A stretch of 64,000 bases of DNA from Magicicada septendecula. Lineage: Eukaryota > Arthropoda > Insecta > Hemiptera > Cicadidae. Below the pieces are notes generated by a model. The model worked only from the letters and a program-made list of their open reading frames with translations, did not search any database and had not been told where the DNA came from. Shown piece by piece: positions 38,144-49,562 of the stretch (its first letter is position 1; each line of letters starts with the position of its first letter). The stretch spans positions 436,546,958 through 436,610,957 of the forward strand of contig CM068372.1 in the NCBI GenBank assembly GCA_034769895.1, in the 5' to 3' direction. Both the position numbers and the translations under genes were made by a program.

Positions 38144-40469
38144 TATCGTATATACGGATGTCATACGTTACGTGCATTCTTTAAAAAATATATTCCAAGT
38201 CCGCGTGTCACTGGTCAGTTCAAAGAAAGAAATTAATAAATTCCAACTTTTCGCTGCTCAAGACATAAGGAATTTGTATTAAGTTTATATTTTCTGTCAA
38301 GTTATCGTATATACTGATGTCATACGTTACGTGCATTCTTTAAAAAATATATTCCAAGTCCGCGTGTCACTGGTCAGTTCAAAGAAGGAAATTAATAAAT
38401 TCCAAATTTCGCTGCTCAAGACATAAGGAATTTGTGTTATGTTTATATTTTCTGTCAAGATATCGTATATACGAATGTCATACGTTACGTGCATTCATTA
38501 AAAAATATATTCCAAGTCCGCGTGTCACTGGTCAGTTCAAAGAAAGAAATTAATAAATTCCAACTTTTCGCTGCTCAAGACATAAGGAATTTGTATTAAG
38601 TTTATATTTTCTGTCAAGTTATCGTATATACTGATGTCATACGTTACGTGCATTCTTTAAAAAATATATTCCAAGTCCGCGTGTCACTGGTCAGTACAAA
38701 GAAGGAAATTAATAAATTCCAACTTTTCGCTGCTCAAGACATAAGGAATTTGTATTATGTTTATATTTTCTGTCAAGATATGGTATATACGGATGTCATA
38801 CGTTACGTGCATTTTTTAAAAATTATATTTCAAATCCGCGTGTCACTGGTCAGTTCAAAGAAGGAAATTAATAAATTCCAACTTTTCACTGCTCAAGACA
38901 TAAGGAATTTGTATTAAGTTTATATTTTCTGTCAAGATATCGTATATACGGATGTCATACGTTACGTGCATTCTATAAAAAATATATTCCAAATCCGCGT
39001 GTCACTGGTCAGTTCAAAGAAGGAAATTAATAAATTCCAACTTTTCGCTGTTCAAGACATAAGGAATTTATATTATGTTTATATTTTCTGCAAAGATATC
39101 GTATATACGAATGTCATACGTTACGTGCATTCATTAAAAAATATATTCCAAGTCCGCGTGTCACTGGTCAGTTCAACGAAGGAAATTAATAATTTCCAAC
39201 TTTTCGCTGCTCAAGACATAAGGAATTTGTATTATGTTTATATTTTCTGTCAAGATATCGTATACACGGATGTCATACGTTACGTGCATTCTTTAAAAAT
39301 ATATTCCAAGTCCGCATGTCACTGGTCAGTTCAAAGAAAGAAATTAATAAATTCCAAATTTTCGCTGCTAAAGACATAATGAATTTGTGTTATGTTTATA
39401 TTTTCTGTCAAGATATCGTATATACGAATGTCATACGTTACGTGCATTCTTTAAAAAATATATTCCAATTCCGCGTGTCACTGGTCAGTTCAAAGAAGGA
39501 AATTAATAAATTCCAACTTTTCGCTGCTCAGGACATAAGGAATTTGTATAAAGTTTATATTTTCTGTCAAGATATCGTATATACGGATGTCATACGTTAC
39601 GTGCATTCTTTAAAAAATATATTCCAAATCCGCGTGTCACTGGTCAGTTCAAAGAAGGAAATTAATAAATTCCAAACTTTCGCTGCTCAAGACATAAGGA
39701 ATTTGTATTATGTTTATATTTTCTGTGAAGATGTCGTATATACGGATGTCATACGTTATGTGCATTCTTTAAACAATATATTCCAAGTCCGCGTGTCACT
39801 GCTCAGTTCAAAGAAGGAAATTAATAAATTCCAACTTTTCGCTGCTCAAGACATAAGGAATTTTTATTACGTTTATATTTGCTGTCAAGATATCGTATAT
39901 ACGGATGTCATACGTTACGTGCATTCTTTAAAAAATATATTCCAAGTCCGCGTGTCACTGGTCAGTTCAAAGAAAGAAATTAATAAATCCAACTTTTCGC
40001 TGCTCAAGACATAAGGAATTTGTATTATGTTTATATTTTCTGTCAAGATATCGTATATACGAATGTCATAAGTTACGTGCATTCATTAAAAAAAATATTC
40101 CAAGACCGCGTGTCACTGGTCAGTTCAAAGAAGGAAATTAATAAATTCCAAATTTTCGCTGCTCAAGACATAAGGAATTTGTATTAAGTTTATATTTTCT
40201 GTCAAGATATCGTATATACGAATGTCATACGTTACGTGCATTCATTAAAAAATATATTCCAAGTCCGCGTGTCACTGGTCAGTTAAAAGAAGGAAATTAA
40301 TAAATTCCAACTTTTCGTTGCTCAAGACATAAGGAATTTGTATTATGTTTATATTTTCTGTCAAGATATCGTATATACGAATGTCATACGTTACGTGCAT
40401 TCATTAAAAAATATATTCCAAGTCCGCGTGTCACTGGTCAGTGCAAAGAAGGAAATTAATAAATTCCAA
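38144..40469 (+). repeat. 16-monomer HOR, copy 2 (partial, about 14.6 monomers)
   Basis: The match to copy 1 continues up to about 40,469. There this copy has 'cttttctctgctaaagacag' where copy 1 (37,928) has the 'aaattttcgctgctcaag' type. Private differences against copy 1 include 'cgctgttcaagac' near 39,047, 'aataatttccaac' near 39,190, 'gtccgcatgtcac' near 39,310, 'cactgctcag' near 39,797, 'gaatttttattacg' near 39,859 and 'cagttaaaag' near 40,281. The two copies are therefore close but not identical. The junction at 40.47 kb is where the right-hand monomer dialect takes over. Confidence 0.85.
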
Positions 40470-42732
40470 CTTTTCTCTGCTAAAGACAGAAGGAATTTGT
40501 ATTAAGTTTATATTGTCTGTCAAGATATCGTATATACGGATGTCATACGTTACGTGCATGCTTTAAAAAATATATTCCAAGTCCGCGTGTCACTGGTCAG
40601 TTCAAAGAAAGAAATTAATACATTCCAACATTTCGCTGCCCAAGACATAAGGAATTTGTATTATGTTTATATTTTCTGTCAAGAAATCGGATATACGGAT
40701 GTCATACGTTACGCGCATTGTATAAAAAATATATTCCAAGTCCGCGTGTCACTGGTCAGTTCAAAGAAGGAAATTAATAAATTCCAATTTTTCGCTGCTC
40801 AAGACATAAGGAATTTGTATTAAGTTTATATTTTCTGTCAAGATATCGTATATACGGATGTCATACGTTACGTGCATTCTTTAAAAAATATATTCCAAGT
40901 CCGCGTGTCACTGGTCAGTTCAAAGAAGGAAATTAATAAATTCCAACTTTTCGCTGCTCAAGACATAAGGAATTTGTATTATGTTTATATTTTCTGCAAA
41001 GATATCGTATATACGAATGTCATACGTTACGTGCATTCATTAAAAAATATATTCCAAGTCCGCGTGTCACTGGTCAGTTCAATGAAGGAAATTAATAAAT
41101 TCCAACTTTTCGCTGCTCAAGACATGAGGAATTTGTATTATGTTTATATTTTCTGTCAAGATATCGTATATACGAATGTCATACGTTACGTGCATTCATT
41201 AAAAAATATATTCCAAGACCGCGTGTCACTGGTCAGTTCAAAGAAGGAAATTAATAAATTCCAAATTTTCGCTGCTCAAGACATAAGGAATTTGTATTAT
41301 GTTTATATTTTCTGTCAAGATATCGTATATACGGATGTCATACGTTACGTGCATTCTTTAAAAAGTATATTCCAATTCCGCGTGTCACTGGTCAGTTCAA
41401 AGAAAGAAATTAATACACTCCAACTTTTCGCTGCTCAAGACATAAGGAATTTGTATTATGTTTATATTTTCTGTCAAGAAATCGGATATACGGATGTCAT
41501 ACGTTACGTGCATTCTTTAAAAATTATATTCCAAGTCCGCGTGTCACTGGTCAGTTCAACGAAGGAAATTAATAAATTCCAACTTTTCGCTGCTCAAGAC
41601 ATAAGGAATTTGTATTAAGTTTATATTTTCTGTCAAGATATCGTATATACGGATGTCATACGTTACGTGCATTCTTTAAAAAATATATTCCAAGTGCGCG
41701 GGTCACTGGTCAGTTCAAAGAAAGAAATTAATACATTCCAACTTTTCGCTGCTCAAGACATAAGGAATTTGTATTATGTTTATATTTTCTGTCAAGATTT
41801 CGTATATACGGATGTCATACGTTACGTGCATTCTTTAAAAAGTATATTCCAATTCCGCGTGTCACTGGTCAGTTCAAAGAAAGAAATTAATACACTCCAA
41901 CTTTTCGCTGCTCAAGACATAAGGAATTTGTATTATGTTTATATTTTCTGTCAAGAAATCGGATATACGGATGTCATACGTTACGTGCATTCTTTAAAAA
42001 TTATATTCCAAGTCCGCGTGTCACTGGTCAGTTCAACGAAGGAAATTAATAAATTCCAACTTTTCGCTGCTCAAGACATAAGGAATTGTATTATGTTTAT
42101 ATTTTCTGTCAAGATATCGTATATACGGATGTCATACGTTACGTGCATTCTTTAAAAAATATATTCCAAGTCCGCGTGTCACTGGTCAGTTCAAAGAAGG
42201 AAATTAATAAATTCCAACTTTTCGCTGCTCAAGACATAAGGAATTTGTATTAAGTTTATATTTTCTGTCAAGATATCGTATATACGGATGTCATACGTTT
42301 CGTGCATTCATTAAAAGATATATTCCAAATCCGCGTGTTTCTGGTCAGTTCAAAGAAGGAAATTAATAAATTCCAACTTTTCGCTGCTCAAGACATAAAG
42401 AATGTGTATTATGTTTATATTTTCTGTCAAGATATCGTATATACTAATGTCATACGTTACGTGCATTCATTGAAAAATATATTCCAAGTCCGCGTGTCAC
42501 TGGTCAGATCAATGAAGGAAATTAATAAATTCCAACTTTTCGCTGCTCAACTCATGAGGAATTTGTATTATGTTTATATTTTCTGTCAAGATATCGTATA
42601 TACGAATGTCATACGTTACGTGCATTCATTAAAAAATATATTCCAAGACCGCGTGTCACTGGTCAGTTCAAAGAAGGAAATTAATAAATTCCAAATTTTC
42701 GCTGCTCAAGACATAAGGAATTTGTATTATGT
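40470..42732 (+). repeat. Satellite segment with a 477-bp trimer duplication
   Basis: Three successive monomers marked by 'ttaaaaagtatattcc', 'aatacactccaac', 'caagaaatcggatatacgg' and 'ttaaaaattatattcc' with 'ttcaacgaagg' occur at about 41.35-41.60 kb and again 477 bases later (41.83-42.08 kb). The second copy continues into 'aggaattgtatt' (-1, near 42,085). This segment also contains 'gctgcccaagac' (about 40,637), 'acgcgcattgtataaaa' (about 40,712), 'ttcaatgaagg' with 'gacatgagg', and 'caagaccgcg'. The same set recurs in the long repeats further right. A private 'gctcaactcatgagg' lies near 42,546. Confidence 0.8.
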
Positions 42733-43984
42733 TTATATTTTCTGTCAAGATATCGTATATACGGATGTCATACGTTACGTGCATTCTTTAAAAAATATAT
42801 TCCAAGTGCGCGGGTCACTGGTCAGTTCAAAGAAAGAAATTAATACATTCCAACTTTTCGCTGCTCAAGACATAAGGAATTTGTATTATGTTTATATTTT
42901 CTGTCAAGATATCGTATATACGGATGTCATACGTTACGTGCATTCTTTAAAAAATATATTCCAATTCCGTGTGTCACTGGTCAGTTCAAAGAAGGAAATT
43001 AATAAATTCCAACTTTTCGCTGCTCAAGACATAAGGAATTTGTATTAAGTTTATATTTTCTGTCAAGATATCGTATATGCGGATGTCATACGTTACGTGC
43101 ATTCTTTAAAAAATATATTCCAAATCCGTGTGTCACTGGTCAGTTCAAAGAATGAAATTAATAAATTCCAACCTTTCGCTGCTCAAGACATAAGGAATTT
43201 GTATTATGTTTATATTTTCTGTCAAGATATCGTATATACGGATGTCATACGTTATGTGCATCCTTTAAACAATATATTCCAAGTCCGCGTGTCACTGGTC
43301 AGTTCAAAGAAGGAAATTAATAAATTCCAACTTTTCGCTGCTCAAGACATAAGGAATTTGTATTATGTTTATAATTTCTGTCAAGATATCGTATATACAA
43401 ATGTCATACGTTACGTGCATTGATTAAAAAATATATTCCAAGACCGCGTGTCACTGGTGAGTTCAAAGAAGGAAATTAATAAATTCCAACTTTTCGCTGC
43501 TCAAGACATAAGGAATTTGTATTAAGTTTATATTTTCTGTCAAGATATCGTATATACGAATGTCATACGTTACGTGCATTCATTAAAAAATATATTCCAA
43601 GTCCGCGTGTCACTGGTCACTTCAAAGAAGGAAATTAATAAATTCCCACTTTTCGCTGCTCAAGACATAAGGAATTTGTATTATGTTTATATTTTCTGTC
43701 AAGATATCGTATATACGAATGCCATACGTTACGTGCATTCATTAAAAAATATATTCCAAGTCCGCGTGTCACTGGTCAGTTCAAAGAAGGAAATTAATAA
43801 ATTCCAACTTTTCTCTGCTAAAGACAGAACGAATTTGTATTAAGTTTATATTGTCTGTCAAGTTATCGTATATACGGATGTCATACGTTACGTGCATTCT
43901 TTAAAAAATATATTCCAAATCCGCGTGTCACAGGTCAGTTCAAAGAAGGAAATTAATAAATTCCAACTTTTCGCTGCTCAAGAC
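42733..43984 (+). repeat. Block duplicated at 47.0-48.3 kb (offset 4,290)
   Basis: About 1.25 kb matches 47,023-48,274 at a constant offset of 4,290. Shared markers are 'gtgcgcgggtcac', 'gtatatgcggatg', 'aagaatgaaatt' with 'ccaacctttcg', 'gtgcatcctttaaac', 'tataatttctg', 'gtgcattgattaaa' (which puts a TGA in the open frame), 'ggtgagttc', 'ggtcacttc' with 'attcccac', 'aatgccatacg', 'aaagacagaacg' and 'cacaggtcag'. At the right end the copies part, with 'agacatgagg' here and 'ggaattgtatt' in the other. This marker series appears again at 50.4-51.3 kb and, edited, at 58.0-58.7 kb. Confidence 0.85.
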
Positions 43985-46034
43985 ATGAGGAATTTGTATT
44001 ATGTTTATATTTTCTGTCAAGATATCGTATAAAATTATGTCATACGTTACGTGCATTCTTTAAAAAATATATTCCAAGTCCGCGTTTCACTGGTCAGTTC
44101 AAAGAAGGAAATTAATGAATTCCAACTTTTCGCTGCTCAAGACATAAGGAATTTGTATTATGTTTATATTTTCTGTCAAGATATCGTATATACGGATGTC
44201 ATACGTTACGGGCATTCTTTAAAAAATATATTCCAATTCCGCGTGTCACTGGTCAGTTCAAAGAAGGAAATTAATAAATTCCAACTTTTCGCTGCTCAGG
44301 ACATAAGGAATTTGTATAAAGTTTATATTTTCTGTCAAGATATCGTATATACGGATGTCATACGTTATGTGCATTCTTTAAAAAATATATTCCAAATCCG
44401 CGTGTCACTGGTCAGTTCAAAGAAGGAAATTAATAAATTCCAACTTTTCGCTGCTCAAGACATAAGGAATTTGTATTATGTTTATATTTGCTGTCAAGAT
44501 ATCGTATATACGGATGTCATACGTTACGTGCATTCTTTAAAAAATATATTCCAAGTCCGCGTGTCACTGGTCAGTTCAAAGAAAGAAATTAATAAATCCA
44601 AATTTTCGCTGCTCAAGACATAAGGAATTTGTATTATGTTTATATTTTCTGTCAAGATATCGTATATACGAATGTCATAAGTTACGTGCATTCATTAAAA
44701 AAAATATTCCAAGACCGCGTGTCACTGGTCAGTTCAAAGAAGGAAATTAATAAATTCCAACTTTTCGCTGCTCAAGACATAAGGAATTTGTATTAAGTTT
44801 ATATTTTCTGTCAAGATATCGTATATACGAATGTCATACGTTACGTGCATTCATTAAAAAATATATTCCAAGTCCGCGTGTCACTGGTCAGTTCAAAGAA
44901 GGAAATTAATAAATTCCAACTTTTCGCTGCTCAAGACATAAGGAATTTGTATTATGTTTATATTTTCTGTCAAGATATCGTATATACGAATGTCATACGT
45001 TACGTGCATTCATTAAAAAATATATTCCAAGTCCGCGTGTCACTGGTCAGTGCAAAGAAGGAAATTAATAAATTCCAACTTTTCTCTGCTAAAGACAGAA
45101 GGAATTTGTATTAAGTTTATATTGTCTGTCAAGATATCGTATATACGGATGTCATACGTTACGTGCATGCTTTAAAAAATATATTCCAAGTCCGCGTGTC
45201 ACTGGTCAGTTCAAAGAAAGAAATTAATACATTCCAACTTTTCGCTGCCCAAGACATAAGGAATTTGTATTATGTTTATATTTTCTGTCAAGAAATCGGA
45301 TATACGGATGTCATACGTTACGTGCATTGTATAAAAAATATATTCCAAGTCCGCGTGTCACTGGTCAGTTCAAAGAAGGAAATTAATAAATTCCAATTTT
45401 TCGCTGCTCAAGACATAAGGAATTTGTATTATGTTTATATTTTCTGCAAAGATATCGTATATACGAATGTCATACGTTACGTGCATTCATTAAAAAATAT
45501 ATTCCAAGTCCGCGTGTCACTGGTCAGTTTAACGAATGAAATTAATAAATTCCAACTTTTCGCTGCTCAAGACATAAGGAATTTGTATTATGTTTATATT
45601 TTCTTTCAAGATATCGTATATACGGATGTCATATGTTTCGTGCATTCTTCAAAAAATATATTCCAAATCCGCGTGTTTCTGGTCAGTTCAAAGAAGGAAA
45701 TTAATAAATTCCAACAAATCGCTGCTCAAGACATAAGGAATTTGTATTATGTTTATATTTTCTGTCAAGATATCGTATATACTAATGTCATACGTTACGT
45801 GCATTCATTGAAAAATATATTCCAAGTCCGCGTGTCACTGGTCAGTTCAATGAAGGAAATTAATAAATTCCAACTTTTCGCTGCTCAAGACATGAGGAAT
45901 TTGTATTATGTTTATATTTTCTGTCAAGATATCGTATATACGACTGTCATACGTTACGTGCATTCATTAAAAAATATATTCCAAGACCGCGTGTCACTGG
46001 TCAGTTCAAAGAAGGAAATTAATAAATTCCAAAT
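43985..46034 (+). repeat. Mosaic satellite segment
   Basis: This run joins pieces seen elsewhere. The first piece, 'gtataaaattatgtcatacg' followed by 'gcgtttcactgg' and an EcoRI-creating 'aatgaattcc' at 44,117, recurs near 48.5, 51.35, 54.4, 58.8 and 62.2 kb. Next is a shortened version of the 36.9-37.9 kb series (the 'tattccaattccg', 'gtataaagttta' and 'atttgctgtcaag' monomers, without 'gtgaagatgtcg'). The 'acgtgcatgcttta' monomer with 'aaatcggatatacgg' (45.17-45.33 kb) follows. A stretch with 'attttctttcaag', 'gttataatttcg'-free 'atatgtttcg' and 'ccaacaaatcg' monomers near 45.6-45.72 kb is related to 53.5-53.66 and 61.3-61.45 kb. No unique sequence is present. Confidence 0.75.
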
Positions 46035-49000
46035 TTTCGCTGCTCAAGACATAAGGAATTTGTATTATGTTTATATTTTCTGTCAAGATATCGTATATAC
46101 GGATGTCATACGTTATGTGCATCCTTTAAACAATATATTCCAACTCCGCGTGTCACTTGTCAGTTCAAAGAAGGAAATTAATAAATTCCAACTTTTCGCT
46201 GCTCAAGACATAAGGAATTTGTATTATGTTTATATTTGCTGTCAAGATATCGTATATACGGATGTCATACTTTACGTGCATTCTTAAAAAAATATATTCC
46301 AAGTCCGCGTGTCACTGGTCAGTTCAAAGAAAGAAAATAATAAATCCAACATTTCGCTGCTCAAGACATAAGGAATTTGTATTATGTTTATAATTTCTGT
46401 CAAGATATCGTATATACAAATGTCATACGTTACGTGCATTGATTAAAAAATATATTCCAAGACCGCGTGTCACTGGTGAGTTCAAAGAAGGAAATTAATA
46501 AATTCCAACTTTTCGCTGCTCAAGACATAAGGAATTTGTATTAAGTTTATATTTTCTGTCAAGATATCGTATATACGAATGTCATACGTTACGTGCATTC
46601 ATTAAAAAATATATTCCAAGTCCGCGTGTCACTGGTCAGTTCAAAGAAGGAAATTAATAAATTCCAACTTTTCTCTGCTAAAGACAGAACGAATTTGTAT
46701 TAAGTTTATATTGTCTGTCAAGATATCGTATATACGGATGTCATACGTTACGTGCATTCTTTAAAAAATATATTCCAAATCCGCGTGTCACAGGTCAGTT
46801 CAAAGAAGGAAATTAATAAATTCCAACTTTTCGCTGCTCAAGACATAAGGAATTGTATTATGTTTATATTTTCTGTCAAGATATCGTATATACGGATGTC
46901 ATACGTTACGTGCATTCTTTAAAAAATATATTCCAAGTCCGCGTGTCACTGGTCAGTTCAAAGAAGGAAATTAATAAATTCCAACTTTTCGCAGCTCAAG
47001 ACATAAGGAATTTGTATTAAGTTTATATTTTCTGTCAAGATATCGTATATACGGATGTCATACGTTACGTGCATTCTTTAAAAAATATATTCCAAGTGCG
47101 CGGGTCACTGGTCAGTTCAAAGAAAGAAATTAATACATTCCAACTTTTCGCTGCTCAAGACATAAGGAATTTGTATTATGTTTATATTTTCTGTCAAGAT
47201 ATCGTATATACGGATGTCATACGTTACGTGCATTCTTTAAAAAATATATTCCAATTCCGTGTGTCACTGGTCAGTTCAAAGAAGGAAATTAATAAATTCC
47301 AACTTTTCGCTGCTCAAGACATAAGGAATTTGTATTAAGTTTATATTTTCTGTCAAGATATCGTATATGCGGATGTCATACGTTACGTGCATTCTTTAAA
47401 AAATATATTCCAAATCCGTGTGTCACTGGTCAGTTCAAAGAATGAAATTAATAAATTCCAACCTTTCGCTGCTCAAGACATAAGGAATTTGTATTATGTT
47501 TATATTTTCTGTCAAGATATCGTATATACGGATGTCATACGTTATGTGCATCCTTTAAACAATATATTCCAAGTCCGCGTGTCACTGGTCAGTTCAAAGA
47601 AGGAAATTAATAAATTCCAACTTTTCGCTGCTCAAGACATAAGGAATTTGTATTATGTTTATAATTTCTGTCAAGATATCGTATATACAAATGTCATACG
47701 TTACGTGCATTGATTAAAAAATATATTCCAAGACCGCGTGTCACTGGTGAGTTCAAAGAAGGAAATTAATAAATTCCAACTTTTCGCTGCTCAAGACATA
47801 AGGAATTTGTATTAAGTTTATATTTTCTGTCAAGATATCGTATATACGAATGTCATACGTTACGTGCATTCATTAAAAAATATATTCCAAGTCCGCGTGT
47901 CACTGGTCACTTCAAAGAAGGAAATTAATAAATTCCCACTTTTCGCTGCTCAAGACATAAGGAATTTGTATTATGTTTATATTTTCTGTCAAGATATCGT
48001 ATATACGAATGCCATATGTTACGTGCATTCATTAAAAAATATATTCCAAGTCCGCGTGTCACTGGTCAGTTCAAAGAAGGAAATTAATAAATTCCAACTT
48101 TTCTCTGCTAAAGACAGAACGAATTTGTATTAAGTTTATATTGTCTGTCAAGATATCGTATATACGGATGTCATACGTTACGTGCATTCTTTAAAAAATA
48201 TATTCCAAATCCGCGTGTCACAGGTCAGTTCAAAGAAGGAAATTAATAAATTCCAACTTTTCGCTGCTCAAGACATAAGGAATTGTATTATGTTTATATT
48301 TTCTGTCAAGATATCGTATATACGGATGTCATACGTTACGTGCATTCTTTAAAAAATATATTCCAAGTCCGCGTGTCACTGGTCAGTTCAAAGAAGGAAA
48401 TTAATAAATTCCAACTTTTCGCTGCTCAAGACATGAGGAATTTGTATTATGTTTATATTTTCTGTCAAGATATCGTATAAAATTATGTCATACGTTACGT
48501 GCATTCTTTAAAAAATATATTCCAAGTCCGCGTTTCACTGGTCAGTTCAAAGAAGGAAATTAATGAATTCCAACTTTTCGCTGCTCAAGACATAAGGAAT
48601 TTGTATTATGTTTATATTTTCTGTCAAGATATCGTATATACGGATGTCATACGTTACGGGCATTCTTTAAAAAATATATTCCAATTCCGCGTGTCACTGG
48701 TCAGTTCAAAGAATGAAATTAATAAATTCCAACCTTTCGCTGCTCAAGACATAAGGAATTTGTATTATGTTTATATTTTCTGTCAAGATATCGTATATAC
48801 GGATGTCATACGTTATGTGCATCCTTTAAACAATATATTCCAAGTCCGCGTGTCACTGGTCAGTTCAGAGAAGGAAATTAATAAATTCCAACTTTTCGCT
48901 GCTCAAGACATAAGGAATTTGTATTATGTTTATATTTGCTGTCAAGATATCGTATATACGGATGTCATACTTTACGTGCATTCTTAAAAAAATATATTCC

Positions 49001-49562
49001 AAGTCCGCGTGTCACTGGTCAGTTCAAAGAAAGAAATTAATAAATCCAACTTTTCGCTGCTCAAGACATAAGGAATTTGTATTATGTTTATAATTTCTGT
49101 CAAGATATCGTATAAACAAATGTCATACGTTACGTGCATTGATTAAAAAATATATACCAAGACCGCGTGTCACTGGTGAGTTCAAAGAAGGAAATTAATA
49201 AATTCCAACTTTTCGCTGCTCAAGACATAAGGAATTTGTATTAAGTTTATATTTTCTGTCAAGATATCGTATATACGAATGTCATACGTTACGTGCATTC
49301 ATTAAAAAATATATTCCAAGTCCGCGTGTCACTGGTCAGTTCAAAGAAGGAAATTAATAAATTCCAACTTTTCTCTGCTAAAGACAGAACGAATTTGTAT
49401 TAAGTTTATATTGTCTGTCAAGATATCGTATATACGGATGTCATACGTTACGTGCATTCTTTAAAAAATATATTCCAAATCCGCGTGTCACAGGTCAGTT
49501 CAAAGAAGGAAATTAATAAATTCCAACTTTTCGCTGCTCAAGACATAAGGAATTGTATTATG
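46035..49562 (+). repeat. Mosaic segment with 2,700-bp (17-monomer) spaced duplication
   Basis: About 46,035-47,074 matches 48,735-49,774 at an offset of 2,700. Shared markers are 'catactttacgtgcattc', 'attcttaaaaaaatat' (which creates a TAA), 'tataatttctg', 'gtgcattgatt', 'aaagacagaacg', 'cacaggtcag' and 'ggaattgtatt'. Between them sits the second copy of the 42.7-44.0 kb block and an EcoRI-bearing monomer (48,565). Differences between the two pieces include 'gaaaataataaatcc' near 46,331, 'cgcagctcaag' near 46,990, 'cagagaagg' near 48,866 and 'tatataccaag' near 49,150. This region is the probable source of parts of the 7.5-kb repeat to its right. Confidence 0.8.

Noticed and set aside
45163-46287. 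Longest open frame (374 residues) as a repetitive protein gene
   Set aside because: It is seven 159-bp satellite monomers read in their open frame. It starts on a GTG inside a monomer, ends at a variant stop, and its neighbours in the same array are broken by stops and indels.
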